Below are positions 49,881-62,374 of a stretch of DNA of 64,000 nt, piece after piece. The position numbers and the translations under genes were made by a program. Every line of letters starts with the position of its first letter. Position 1 is the first letter of the stretch. This DNA comes from Lycorma delicatula (Eukaryota; Arthropoda; Insecta; Hemiptera; Fulgoridae), in contig NC_134455.1 in assembly GCF_047948215.1 (NCBI RefSeq), positions 295,777,647 to 295,841,646 on the forward strand, read 5' to 3'. A model generated the notes under the pieces. The model was not told where the DNA came from and ran no database searches. It saw only the letters and a list, made by a program, of their open reading frames with translations.

Positions 49881-51200
49881 TGAATTCTTGAGAGAAATGG
49901 ATGCTAATTATTTATGACCTGGTCATGGCAAAACCAAAACCAGATAATCATATGCAGCCAGTTGTTTCCAGAAGAAATACTTAGAAGAACAAATTACAAG
50001 CAGCCACCACTTTTTTCATCAGAAAAGGTCATATAAATCATTTAAAATGATTTAGGTATAAAATTTCCTAAAAATGTTTATCTCTTTTGATGTTACTACT
50101 TGTATCACACCATTCTAATCAAAGAAACAACAAAGATTTCGCAGGGCTCTCAAAAGTCTTTGTAGATTTATGATCTCTCTATCAATTCAGAGGAGTTAAC
50201 AGGTTTATGTTCAAAACAAGTGCTTTTAATTTCAGTAATGTATTTTATTAACAACTGATGGAAGGGCAATATTTAATTCCTAATTAATATTTTCTAAGGT
50301 AACTTAGAAACAAAATTAAAAAGTTTCAGTATTTTCCTTGCATTTGGTTTAGATGTGTGAATGATATCCTATTTTTAATATTTTCATCATATTTTGTTTA
50401 AAAGATAAAAACCGAATTATCAGAAACAAAATTAACTTATGAAATTGTGTTTGATGTTTATTAGAAGCACACTGATAGGTATATAATCAAGAGTTCTTTT
50501 TTTTAATGCAATGTAACAGTTTTTAATGTGATGGTTTATAGAGAAAATTTAGTTTCCAACAAATGGCACCATTATTGCTAAGAAAGTATACATGCTGAAT
50601 TCAATAATTTTAATTGAGAAACCATTATTATTTCAGAAAAGAATAAAAAAATTACCAGTCAGCAAAAGTACCTTACTTCAGAATAATAAAAAATCAGAAC
50701 AAAATAAATAAAATTGATGCAGACAAAAATAGTAGTTTGGCTTTCCCATTTGCAGCAAAGTAAAAAAAATATATCAACATTTATGTTACCATAATTTCAT
50801 CTTGGAAATTAGGTTTTGACCTTGAACCACTAAAGATGAAACTAAACCCATTAAAGGAAAAAGCATTTATAAGCTGATCTAGGAATTTTATAAGACAATA
50901 ATAGGAATTTAGAATATATAGAGCAACTTAAAAGAACAAATGAGAATATCCAAATATGAATAAAGAATTTATACAGAAGACAAGAGAAATCAACTGTTGT
51001 CAAAAATTACCTGGAAGTTGGTCACAAAATTGGTTTATTAGAAGCCAATATTTAAAAAAAAATCTATAACAAATGAGGGCAAAATTAAAGACGAAAGATT
51101 GTTAAATAATGATATGGAACAATATCTAATAACCTTTTAGTTTTCAATCTATTAAAAATCTGTAAACGTTATGTATTACAAGAATATTACGGTGCTTCTC
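49881..51200 (+). mobile_element. Penelope-like element remnant (RT plus GIY-YIG tail)
   Basis: In changing frames: MFISFDVTTCITP (RT motif, SFDVTSLYT-like), INSEELTGLCSKQVLLIS, NLETKLKSFS, a WFRCVNDILFLIFS block in which the catalytic YVDD has become CVND, KTELSETKLTYEIVFDVY and KHTDRYIIKSS (the YRKPTHTDRY-like block), then NENIQI-IKNLYRRQEKSTVV and KNYLEVGHKIGLLEANI, like the GIY-YIG nuclease region. The order is that of Penelope-like retroelements. It is heavily broken and inactive. Confidence 0.6.
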
Positions 51201-51905
51201 ATCCCTGAATTTTATTTAAAGAAGATCCTTTGATTCACACTATCTATCTAAGATAAGCTACCTTCAAATACATTTTTATTTTATCCAACCAAAATAAGAG
51301 GCCTTGTTCTAATTTTTTAATTAATTTGTTTTCTCTTATCTGTGAAGTTTATGTTACTTTTAAAGCTTATTATAGTTTTTCTTGAATATTCTAATTTTAA
51401 CTGGAACTAATGTTTATACTTACAAACTGATATATAGGCTAGGGCATTTATGAACAGAGCCAAATTTTAGATGGATGTAGAAGACATAAATGAGAAAGCC
51501 AATGAATCAAATTTGATGGCTATGCTAATAAGTATATTTTATATCAAGTTACTATGCAGCATTAAATTTACTTCACATTTAATCATGATTAAACAGTTTT
51601 ATAAATAAATACTGGTATGTAAAATAAGTAACAAAGAAAATTTACATTTGTAATTTTATTTGAAGGCTGAAATGGGGTAAGGGGCAAGTTATAATTTTTT
51701 ACACACGTAATGGTGCAATTTTATTTATATGCTAAATGTTCAGTTTTTTTCTATTTATTGTAATAGCACTTTTGTAATATACTTTTTCAGCAAATACACA
51801 TGGTTTTATTACATTAAAATATGAATGTGTTGATACTTATCGTATAATGCTATATAAGTAATAATTATGTTGAATATTTTCCCTGTTATTTATAATTTTC
51901 TACTA

Positions 51906-51936
<31 letters not shown>

Positions 51937-52521
51937 ATATTATTATTGATCAACTTCTCTAAATACGAAACATACCGTATTTTTATAGCAATTAATTTTG
52001 TAATTTGAAAACACCCAAAAAATTTGCTATAAATATATTATGCTATAGATATTCAATACAGATTTCACTACTCGGTTAACTGTACTAATAAAAAAAATAT
52101 GAAAAATTTCCATACTCATATTGTATTTTCTATTTTTAGATATTGCAAGAAGACTTTTAAGGAAGTTATAAAAAAAATTAATCTGAATAACTAAAACTAT
52201 TTTAACTTGACAATTCAATGTAGAAAATTCTGACTGCTAATACAAAGAATTTTTTTTTTCATTTACAACATCCATAAAGGTACAATATTTATTATCACGT
52301 TCTTAGGAAGGGATGTTGTTTAGATATTTAATAGCTACATTAAAATTCTACACACCTATAATGATAAATCACCAAATTAATTAATGTACGACTATATGTT
52401 TTTAATTAAAATATTAAAAATTAAAAAACATGACTCCCAAAAAACAGTTCTCTTTATTGTAGGATAATTACTAACATAGGACAATTTTGTATATAGTATA
52501 ATTTTTTTAAATTTATTTAAG
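51201..52521. other. AT-rich sequence with ATT repeats, no gene
   Basis: Only low-complexity sequence, including an ATT-type microsatellite at about 51905-51940, was found. Confidence 0.5.
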
Positions 52522-52547
52522 CACACACACACACACACACACACACA
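52522..52547. repeat. CA microsatellite (13 units)
   Basis: (CA)13. It produces a misleading Val-Cys repeat frame on the minus strand. GC-richer sequence to its right (52550-52700) looks like the edge of an unidentified repeat. Confidence 0.95.
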
Positions 52548-52779
52548 GCCTGTGACACTCCCAGTAACGTAAGAATTCCAACGTGAGGTCATACATCTAA
52601 ATCAATTCAGTCGTTCAGCTGCTACATTGGAACAAACATACATACGTACACCCTGAACACTCCTTTTTGGACAATCACGTGTATCTGGCAGACATGTACC
52701 TGTATTAGGCACTGAAATCAGATGTCAATTTAATAGTCATGATGCCAACAGAAAAGTTACTTGAAAACTATCGGATACA

Positions 52780-53960
52780 GTTAGTTAAGAAGATTAAGGT
52801 AGAAAGGAGAATTAAGTAGAAATGTAATAATAGATAGAGAAGTACACTAAACAGAATATTGGATATTTTTGCATTTTTGTTTTCGGAAAATGTAAAAAGA
52901 TGAAGGCAGAAAATTGCATTGACATAAGAAATTAGTGTAAGGTAGCAAAAGAAGATTGGTCGAAAGAGATAAATAATGAGTTAAAAAAAAGTACGATTAG
53001 TGGAAAGACAGACAGAAAAACTTTGGGAAATGAAACCAAAATGTGTTAGTATCACAGATGCAAATGGAACACCAGTGTTAGCAAGAGAAGAAAGAGCTAA
53101 TAAGTGGAAGGAATAGATACAAGGACTATACTGAGGGAGATAGAAATTATTAATGGCTTCGGAAGACTACACTACGATCTGAATTTGACAGAACTCTGAA
53201 AAGCAAGAGGAGTTGACTACAAACCATCTGAAAGCACTATGGTGTCTGGAAATGTAGAACTGAATAAGCGTTATGCATTAGTAAGCAACAATTACATCTG
53301 GAGAAATACCCTGAGACTCAAGAGTAATTGTTATATCACACCCGACAAAGCAAACACTTCATGCATTAGAAATATGCATATATGAATACAATGTGTGGTA
53401 GATGATGTATTAAATGACCAGAAAGAGCATAGGTAGAAATTGGATTCTTGCCCTCAAGATTAATTTTAGAGGGCAGACTTAAAAAGAGTAGTTGCCTACA
53501 TGAATTTGTAGAGAAAGCATTTTATAATGTAGAATAGAATAAAATGTTAAAAAATTATAAGACAATAAGGATTTAAATAAAAAGAGGAAAGTTATTTTGC
53601 AATTTTATGTACAAGAATCAGGTAGCAGTCTTAAGAACAGAAGCAGAAAAAAGGTAAAATCTATTTTGGGAAGGAGTGTGACAAGAATGTAGTCTTGATG
53701 CTTTTTAACTTGTGTAAAAGAGGTAATAAAAGAATTGAAAGACAAATTTCAGATTGTATTAACAATCTAAGTTGGAAAAATAAGGTTTACTCTTACTGAT
53801 AAGATTGTTCTTTTAACATAAATAAAAGATGGGTTGAATACTGAATGACATAGATTTACAGCTTACATAGATTCAATTTGAAAATAATAAGGGTAAAACA
53901 AAGGTAGTGAAATGTGACAAAGGAGGATAATGAGGAATTAAACATAAAGATAGGTGAAAA
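52780..53960 (+). mobile_element. RTE-like non-LTR retrotransposon remnant, pre-RT and RT
   Basis: Blocks: KKSTISGKTDRKTLGNETKM, TDANGTPVLAREERANKWKE (linker before the RT), a diverged GEIPETQE-like area, then around 53490-53560 CLHEFVEKAFYNVE*NKMLK (the DFEKAFD-type RT motif), VILQFYVQESGSSLKNRSRE-like and VTRM*S*CFLTCVKEVIKEL (QGC..SP..F-type motif), DKIVLLT-like (FADD region). The order matches the RTE-like copies at 9.6 and 25.2 kb. Stops are frequent. Confidence 0.6.
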
Positions 53961-55480
53961 ATTACTTAACATACATCTAACAAAAGTTTTGTTAATTAAT
54001 CTTTTATAATTTTCCTTCTATAACTTGGGTATTTTTGGGCAATAGTTTTCCAGTTATCAGCCATTTAAAAGAATTACCTATTTCAAGTAGAATGGTTATT
54101 TTAAAATAAAAAATTACCATTTTGATAAGGAGTATAAGATGTGAATAGATAAAAGCTAATATAAGAATTTAAAATGGGTTAGTAAAAAAAATCTAAAATT
54201 AAGATTAGATCAGCTGATGTGCACCAACTTTCACAATAAAAGATTTAGCTAGTGTATTAATTTATGGGTAACAGTAGTTTAAAGATCTAGTTAACAATAC
54301 TTTCCTCTCCGCAGTAGTTATCAAATTTTTATTTACAGATCTCATACCATCCAGGTCATATGGTTGTTTTTATAATCACTCACTTCTTCCTACTTCAAAA
54401 ACTTCCTCAGTTTAGCAATTTCAGCCACATCACAGATAGTAATACCAATGCATGCTACTTTGAATTTACATGTCCAAAGAAATGACAGTAACACCTTTTA
54501 TCTTTCCTGATTATTTAGAACAGAAGTCTATGAAATTATGATAAAAATCAAGGATACTTCTTTTATTTCTCAATCACATTTCTGTTAAGCTCCACAAGTT
54601 GTCTATTTTAATCTAACTCAGAATTACACCCATTTGAAGTGCGTGAAAACATTCTAAACTAAATATATATATATATATATATATATATTCTAAACTTATA
54701 TATATATATATATATATAAAGTATTTATTATGCTGATTAATCTTTAATATTGCAAATTATTTTTAAGTTTTATGTGTAAATTTCTTTTCCCAAACAAATT
54801 ATTTGTAAAGGGATAAACATTTATCAACCTTTTAATTCTTTATGCTTAAATGATATACTTTTGTTTATTTATTTTGTATATGTTTTATTAGTTTTGCGCG
54901 AAATAAAGCTTGTTTGAATTATGTTAATTGTTTAGAAAATTTTTTTACATCATCTTTGTGATCCTTATTTTTGAATACAATATAAAACAGTTGTGTGTTT
55001 ATAGATTCTTATCAGAATTAAATTAATGCAATTTATTTGACTTTTGTCTGATTGCCCTAGTTTCTTGAATTCATTAAATAATTTTTTTTTGTATTTGATA
55101 TTTTCTGATATTAATGCATACAAAGTGTGCATTATAATATAATGTATATTGTAAAAAAAGTATGTCTATTATATAAACATGTTTTTTATTTTTCCCTTTT
55201 TTAAATTCAGAATCCTCTTATCAATTACTTTAAAAGATTAATATTTTGTATGTTTAATTTACACTTGAATTAATTTTTAGTATTCATTATCATAAATGTT
55301 TGAGCACATGAGTTTAAGTTGTATGTGTGTGTATGAATAAATGTAGAAGGGATTTGATTTTCTTATTTATTAATAATTCTAGTGTTATCATTTATTTTTT
55401 CTTTTATTGATACAGTAATATCTCAGAAAGAATTTCATTTTGTATTCTACAAGTGAAAGTAAAGGAACCCCTTAATTTGT
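53961..55480. other. AT-rich sequence without gene
   Basis: No gene is visible. Two TA microsatellites (54663-54688 and 54696-54718) are separated by a copy of TTCTAAACT, which also precedes the first one, so a small unit has been duplicated. Confidence 0.5.
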
Positions 55481-56240
55481 TGAAGTGTTCCAATCTGTTT
55501 GAAGTGTTCCAAAAAAACACGCTGGTTATTTGACAAATACAAAAAAAAACTGAAACTTATCCACTTGTTTCCTACGTGTCTTGTGGCAGCCATTTTTGTT
55601 ACGGGGTGCACACCTATTTTTGTGATTTTAAGGGTTTACGGGAAAAATCAGAACAAAAAACTATTTGCCCTTTAAGGATGAAACAAAAAGCAATTTAATC
55701 GTTTTTTCTCAAGGTAAAGGATTAGTCCAGTGGTTTATTTACCAATCACTCTTCTTTCTATGAGCAAATTACCAATAAAGTTGAACATGAAAAAACAATG
55801 AAATTTCACTTTTGATAATTTTTTTCAAGAGGCGGGGATGCCATACACAGTTTGAATTATTTTTTTATATGTAGGTATATGCTAGTAGTTTTACCTGTAA
55901 ATATTAATGATGGTATACTTACCCCTACATTTTTATGAATTTTTGAAAACTATTTTTTTTTTTAAATTCAAATTTAGGCTTTAAATCTCTGATGGGGCTG
56001 GTGATGAAAATATCAAATTTGCACAACTTGCAGTGTTTTTGTAGATGTTTACGGCAAATAAAAAAGTCTCTTGTGTATTGTACTAATAAAAAAGTTATAA
56101 CCTCTCAAAAATTATGAAAAACCTGTTAAAAGCAATACCATTTTGACTCACTAAATTAGTGCTCCAATGGGCTTTCTCGTTTTCTTGGCACTTTAATATT
56201 TTTATAGTTATTACTATAGTTGAAATAAACTTGTTTCAAC
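55481..56240 (+). repeat. Left long terminal inverted repeat
   Basis: Pairs with 57660-58440 on the opposite strand. Matching landmarks: CCACTTGTTTCCTA, CAGCCATTTTTGTTAC against CGGCCATTTTTGTTAC, CACACCTATTTTTGT, GAAACAAAAAGCAATTTAAT, TTCAAGAGGCGGGGATGGC-type text (here GGCGGGGATGCCATACACAG), TATATGTAGGTATATG, GATGTTTACGGCAAAT against GATGTTTATGACAAAT, and AAAACCTGTTAAAAGCAATA at the inner side. Confidence 0.85.
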
Positions 56241-56529
56241 CATTCATTGTTCATGTTATAACAGACGCTTGAAGTCATTTCTAGTTGTCAGGAAATTCAT
56301 GTTGCAATATGCTCATTTATGCTTGTTGCATCATTTAGCTTTGCAGTTACAGACTGATCAGTTTGACATTAGTCAGTGACCTGTTCACATCTTTACAGAG
56401 TGTCTCAAATTTCATCCTGTGTTTGGAAGTGTTTATTAAATAAATAAATTTTACTTAATAATATTATATTTGTAAATTTTAAAATCAGATAAATTTTTAC
56501 ATTATTTTTAAGTAATTTCACATAAAACA

Positions 56530-57507
56530 ATGGAAGAACAATGTTCTATAGGAATTTATGTGAATGAAGAGTGTCATAAAACAATGTATGGTACAGTGCC
56601 AAAAGAACTCATTAAAATCTGTGAATTTAGTGATGAAACCCAGCAACTTACTTTTTTACGTGTTAATTCAGATGCTACTACTGTAAATATCATGAAAAAC
56701 CTTTTGTCAAAATTCAATCATCTGTAGGAAAAGTTCTGTTGTGATGCTTTGAGAACTCATAAAAAACAGTTAAGAAAAATAACAGAGGAAGATCTTAAAG
56801 AACGCATTTTTCCAAATTTAAATTTAGTTCCTGGAAAGTCTCTGTTTTAAATGTTTCAAAAGTATTTTTTTTTCTGCAGAACAAAGAACTATATGAATGC
56901 AAAGACCAACAACAGCAATACATGGCCCCCACATCACAATATTGAACAATTGGATGCTGGCTATAGCATTTTCGGTATATCACCTCCATCAAAATTGAAA
57001 AAATTAAGCATGGATCAAAGGCCATCAGCATTAAAATTTAAAATAAATAAAGTATCTGAAAAATTAAAAAAGAATCTTGAATTGAATTTTGACTCAAAAG
57101 TTTCTGAAAACAAAAATCCAGCTCAATCTTCTTCACATGAATATGATGATCTTATATTAAAACTAAAAGAAAAATGTGTTCTTGCTTCTAAAGACGATAT
57201 GGTTAAAATTATCAGTTTACTTCCCCAATCTTGGACCAGATCTAAAATAACACCAGAGTTCAATGTGTCTGAGCGTTTCGTTAAGACTACTAGAGAATTA
57301 GTTAATGAGAAAGACATTCTACTGGAGTTAGGTAAAAGATATAAAACAGAAATTAGTAACGACACAATTATGAAAGTTGTGTTATTTTATAAAGATGACA
57401 ATAATAGCAAGCTGTGTCCTGGTAAAAAGGATTGTGTTAGCACGTATGTTGATGATGTAAATGTGCATAAGCAAAAGCACCTTGTTCTGATAAAATTAAA
57501 TGAATGA
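56530..57507 (+). pseudogene. Transposase-like gene, N-terminal half only, broken
   Basis: First block, from ATG 56530: MEEQCSIGIYVNEECHKTMY ... LLSKFNHL, then TAG. Past it the frame continues EKFCCDALRTHKKQLRKITE ... LNLVPGKSL, the family's zinc-binding region (C-C...LxPGKxLCxxC), broken by a second stop and frameshift near 56847. The longest run (56851-57507, 218 codons) shows QLDAGYSIFGISPPSKLKKL, a coiled charged region, SWTRSKITPEFNVSERFVKT (a DNA-binding-like helix region) and LCPGKKDCVSTYVDDVNVHK QK. I know the last motif as PGKKDYVSV...HKQKR in a large invertebrate family whose C-terminal half carries DDE-like acidic motifs; here the gene ends just after it. Function as a transposase is inferred. 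Confidence 0.6.
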
Positions 57508-57659
57508 AAAAAATGTAGGCTACTTTTTGAAATCTCAGTAAGGGTAAGTTTTACAAGCATTTTTAAATCAAAACTGTATTAGGTTAGTGGTATTGGTTAA
57601 GTTATCATTAAATTACAGTCAATCATTAATAATTTAAAACAACTATTTTAAAAATATTG

Positions 57660-58440
57660 AAAACATCAACTTCAACAACATAGGGGCTAAATAAAAAAAA
57701 ATGTAAAGTGCAAAGAAGACACGAACCCCCTTGGAGTACTTATTTAGCGAGTCAAAATGTTATTGCTTTTAACAGGTTTTTCATGATTTTTGACAGGTTA
57801 TAACTTTTTTATTAGTAGAATACACAAGAAACTATTGTATTTGTCATAAACATCTACTAAAACACTGCAAGTTATGCAAATTTGAGATTTTTATCACTAG
57901 TTATTTGAAACCGAAATGTGAATTTTTAAAAAACGATTAGTTTTAAAAAATTCAAAAAAATTAGGGGTACGTATATCTCCATTAATATTATTTATGGTAA
58001 AACTATTAACATATACCTACATATAAAAAAATAATTGAAACTGTGTATGCCATCCCCGCCTCTTGAAAAAAATTACCAAAAATGAAATTTCACAGTTTTT
58101 CATTTTCAAATTTATTGGTAATTTTCTCACTGAAAGAAGAGATATAGATAAATAAACCACTGGATCAATCTTTCATCTTGAGAAAAATGATTAAATTGCT
58201 TTTTGTTTCATCCTTCCAGGACTAATTCTTTTTTAGTGATGATTTTTTTCCATAAACCCTTACAACTACAAAAATAGGTGTGCGCACAGTAACAAAAATG
58301 GCCGCCACAGGTGATGCTTAAATAACAAATTTAAAAAAAGTAGTTTTAAGGTCCTGAAACAATTAGGAAACAAGTGGGTAAGTTTCAATTTTTTTTTAAT
58401 TGGTCAAGCAACCATTTGGAACACTTTAAATGGATTGACC
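57660..58440 (-). repeat. Right long terminal inverted repeat
   Basis: Inverted partner of 55481-56240, with small indels and roughly one difference per five to ten bases by eye. Arm divergence indicates an old insertion. Confidence 0.85.
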
Positions 58441-60071
58441 CTATTAATAAATGTGATTAATTTATTTACATACAATTATTACTTTTAATTTATTTGAAAT
58501 AAGTAATACAATGTTTTAAAACCTTCCAAATAGTTAAGACTGATTGAAAGTAAATAGAAATCAAATAATTTGACCTAGTTTTCTCATAATCATGAGATGA
58601 AATTACACTACCTGTTCTGAAATTCAGTATTACCATCATAATATAACCATCCATCTTTGATGCTTGTAAAACAAAATAGTTATTGAAGGCTACTCAGATA
58701 ACCAATTACACCAACAGGGTTTTTCTGGTTGATGTATAAGAATAGTGAATATTTCAATATCAATATTTCATTTTGATAGTTCTTAAAACTGGACCTGTGT
58801 TGTCTTTCCTGCAAGATGCTATAAGCATAGATAAATACAACTCATTCTACTAGTATATATTTTAAAATCTGAAAAATCAAATTATACAGCATTAAAAAAC
58901 TTCAAAAAGTAGTAAAAATCAAAAGTATTGTTTTAAGAATCTTCAACATTTATAGCAGGAAGCAGTTATGTAAAATTATTATTTAGGATAAAAATGTTGC
59001 TTCGTCTATGTTTTTTTTTAGAAAAACAAAATGAAGATTAAGAACTACTCATGAAAACGACCTTATTAAAAAATTTGTAAAGATAACAATCACTTGTGTT
59101 GAAAAAATTGTTCCTTTTGTTCACAGATATATAACATATAAATGACTGTAAATGCAGATTTGCAACAAACCACACACATACATTGACCTCAAGGCATAAT
59201 AAATTAGTGTTTGAAAACAAAAAAATAGCTCACAAGAATGTGTACCTGATATTAGCATCAGGTACCTTGTTCCTGATGTGTGAAAAGTGTTATACTAATT
59301 GTTAACCTAGGATGAAACATCTATTCTCTTTAACCTTTGCCTGACTGATAATTGCAGGGTACATTTTAACATTTCATATTTACAGAGAAGCCAAAGAGTT
59401 CTACACCGTTAAAATTCTTCTTTTTTTTGGTATTTCATCCACTCAGGAAAAAGTTAAAAAAATTAAAAACAAAACCCACAAAATTTCAACATACATAGGA
59501 AATATTTTTCCTATGAATTGAATTCAGAAAAAAAAAATCACAAGCATGTTTTTATGATAAATTACTTAGTATATGTTTTAACAAACTAGACAGGAAAGTA
59601 TTACAATACAAATGTGACCAGTAATAATTTATGAAGTCATAATATGAAAAACGTACTATGGAAAAATTCTGAAATTGTCAAACTTTATTAAATTATGACA
59701 ACACACCAAGAGGAAAATAAAATATAACTATTTTAAACAAAATGAAGACTTTTTCTTAACATGAAATAATAAAGAACACTTATTTGTTATATTAACTGAT
59801 TGTTTAGTTAAAAAAACAGAGAGATCCAGCAGAGGATTTTTGCGCAGTTCTGAGCTAGAAGATTGTCTTTTCGTTATTTTATTTGTATAATTTTTTTGTG
59901 CAAGGAATAATCAAAACATACATTAAAAGAGAAAACTAAAAGAGGTATAATTTCATTTTGATTTAATATTAAAATAATTTTCTATTTATAAGAAAATTAA
60001 ATTATTATAATTGTAATTTGATGAAATAATTAATAATAATGATTACAAGCATAAAGTTTAAACTCTATATA
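58441..60071. other. AT-rich sequence without gene
   Basis: Nothing recognised; a short perfect hairpin (TACCTGAT...ATCAGGTA, about 59245-59264) is the only structure noted. Confidence 0.5.
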
Positions 60072-62371
60072 CAGTGGTACCTTGAGATACGAATGTCCTA
60101 ACATACGAATGTTTTGAAATACAACATGAAATATTCTAAAATTTATACCTCATCATACAACAAAAAATTTGAGATACGAATTTGCGATGTGCGATAATTG
60201 CATAGGTGATCCCTAGATGGCAGAGCATTCGCTCAGCTCTCCTCCCGCCGCTTCTGCCCGCTATGTCGCTCTGTTTGGTTGTTGAGACCACAGTCCTCTG
60301 CATGGCCGCCACGACGTGTTATTCGCTTTGTTTGTGCCTGTTTTTCGTGTCATTTTAGATAGTATATATACTGTACTCTGCATATTTTGTTATTTTAACC
60401 ATGGATCCCAAAGTTAAAGACAAAACTGGTGGAAAGAAAAAGCCTAAGAAAATGATCTCAATGGAAGCGAAACATGAAATTATTGCAAAGCATGAGCGTG
60501 CTTGCACATTCGTATCATCGACTTGGCAAATGAGTATGGCCGCAATCCTTCTACAATATCCACGATCATCAAGCAGAAGGAAGCGATAAAGAAGCTGCAA
60601 CCTTCCAAAGGCGTTATTATTTCAAAGCTACGAACTAATATACATGATGAGATGGAACAGCTACTTTTATTATGGATTAAGGAGAAGCAATTGGCAGGTG
60701 ACTCTGTTTCTGAAGCGATTATTTGTGAGAAGGCTGGCGCCATCTTCCAAGACCTCAAGCGTGATGTAACTGAGACGGAGGGAGAATCATCGCAAGGCAG
60801 TGAGGGGTTCAAAGCTAGTCGTGGCTGGTTTGACAATTTTAAGAAACGAAGTGGCATTCATTCAGTTATTCGTCATGGAGAAGCATCTAGTGCAGATATT
60901 AAGGCGGCTGAAAATTTCATTAAGGATTTTGAAAAACTCATTAGTGAAGAAGGATACCTACCGCAACTAGTGTTCAATTGTGACAAAACAGGGTTATTTT
61001 GGAAAAAAATGCCTAGGCGCACGTTTATCACGGCTGAAGAAAAGAGTCTAACTGGCCACAAGGCTATGAAAGATAGGCTAACGCTTGCCCTTTGCGCTAA
61101 CGCTAATGGGGACTTCAAAATAAAACCGTTGCTAGTCTACCACTCGGAAAACCCAAGGGCCTTCAAAGCTTATAAAGTTATGAGAGAAAAATTACAAGTT
61201 CTGTGGCGTGCAAACAATAAAGCATGGGTGACCTGTCAGTTTTTTATTGAGTGGATGAACATAGTTTTTGGGCCTTCAGTGAAAAAATACTTAATCGATA
61301 ATGGTCTACCGCTTAAGTGTGTCCTTCTGTTGGATAATGCTCCCGCTCACCCTCCTGGCCTTGAGGATGACCTTTTAGATGAATTTAAATTTATTAAAAT
61401 TGTCTATCTGCCACCCAATATAACGTCTACCCTTCAGCCCATGGATTAACAAGTTATTTCCAATTTTAAGAAACTTTTCACGAAGCATCTTTTCAAACGT
61501 TGCTTCGAAGTTACCGAAAATACGAACCTAACATTGAGGGAGTTTTGGAAGAATCATTACGACGTTGTGATCTGTCTTAAGCTTATAGATATTGCCTGGC
61601 AAGGTGTTACCAAAAGAACATTGAACTCAGCTTGGAGAAAATTATGGCCAGATGTTGTTTTAAAACGAGAGGGATTTGAGGAATTCGAACCTATTGAGGA
61701 GGAGATTGTATCCATTGGTCGCTCCATGGACCTAGAGGTAGACGAGGCAGATGTTGCTGATCTCATTGAGGAGTATGCTGAAGAACTCACGACGGAGGAG
61801 CTGAAGGAGTTACACAAGATTTCCCACTCGGGGGTAATGATGGAACTCAGCAGTGAGGAGGAGGTCGAGCCGGAGGAGAAACTTACTTCATGTGAAATTA
61901 GTGATATCCTTGGCAAGTGGCAGGAAGTGTCTGATTTTGTGGAAAAAAGACACCCAGAGAAATTGTCTACAGGAAGAGTGAGTGCCTTATTTGATGATAG
62001 GTGTCTCACATTCTTTCGTAACATTTTAAAAAGAAGGCAGAAACAGACCTCTCTTGATCGTTACCTTGTGAAGGTCTCACGCAGTGAAAGTCAGGAAAGG
62101 GAGGCCAAAAAGGCCCGACGTTAAAGTGATGATTAATAAACATTGTGTGTTATTAATAAATAAATTAATAAACATTATGTGTGTTATTACTCGTTTATTT
62201 ATATACTAGTGTATATTATATGTAATTTAACTGTGTTTTGGGTTAGTTTCATATCGCTAGAACGCATTAATATATATTACATTATTTTAAATGGGAAAAA
62301 TTGCTTTGAGATACGATTTTTTTGCCATACGATGATGATCACAGAACGAATTAAATTTGTATCTCAAAGTA

Positions 62372-62374
<3 letters not shown>
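60072..62374 (+). mobile_element. Tigger/pogo DNA transposon, nearly intact
   Basis: Left terminal repeat: TA then CAG TGGTACCTTGAGATACGAA; right end on the opposite strand: TGGTACTTTGAGATACAAA. Length 2.3 kb, normal for Tigger. The element is visibly GC-richer than its surroundings, mainly because of one large gene. The last bases expected at the right (the complement of CAG) are replaced by a TA microsatellite. A short 5' leader with GC-rich patches (60230-60320) may serve as promoter. This is the best-preserved transposon in the window. Confidence 0.92.
60401..62124 (+). pseudogene. Tigger transposase (TIGD1/CENP-B-like), one frameshift and one stop
   Basis: Start at ACCATGG (60401): MDPKVKDKTGGKKKPKKMIS, then the first helix-turn-helix. 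A one-base slip near 60495 (KHERA...) shifts to the frame of IIDLANEYGRNPSTISTIIK. A CENP-B-type second HTH ends at GWFDNFKKRSGI. The DDE domain shows FNCDKTGLFWKKMP (Asp 1), CVLLLDNAPAHP (Asp 2) and TSTLQPMD (Asp 3), with 36 residues between the second and third. Directly after the third Asp is TAA at 61447, where relatives have Gln, so a single C-to-T change explains it. The frame then reads on through QVISNFKKLFTKHLF and an acidic C-terminus (EEEVEPEEK) to KKARR and TAA at 62122. All catalytic residues survive. Confidence 0.9.

Larger units (their letters stand above)
55481..58440. mobile_element. DNA transposon with ~0.75-kb terminal inverted repeats, internally truncated
   Basis: About 760 bp at the left (55481-56240) recur inverted at the right (57660-58440). 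A central 1.4 kb holds a broken gene (56530-57507) of a transposase-like invertebrate protein family. The outermost shared text is AAGTGTTCCAA at both ends; at the left this is duplicated in tandem (TGAAGTGTTCCAATCTGTT then GAAGTGTTCCAA). The gene lacks its catalytic half. Sola-type elements came to mind, but I cannot confirm any superfamily. No target duplication could be fixed. Confidence 0.75.

Noticed and set aside
52392..52592. 66-codon minus-strand frame
   Set aside because: Contains a Val-Cys repeat produced by the CA microsatellite.
61557..62024. 155-codon minus-strand frame, and others at 60480-60857 and 60873-61118
   Set aside because: Antisense of the well-supported Tigger transposase; Ser-rich composition is typical of reading acidic codons backwards.
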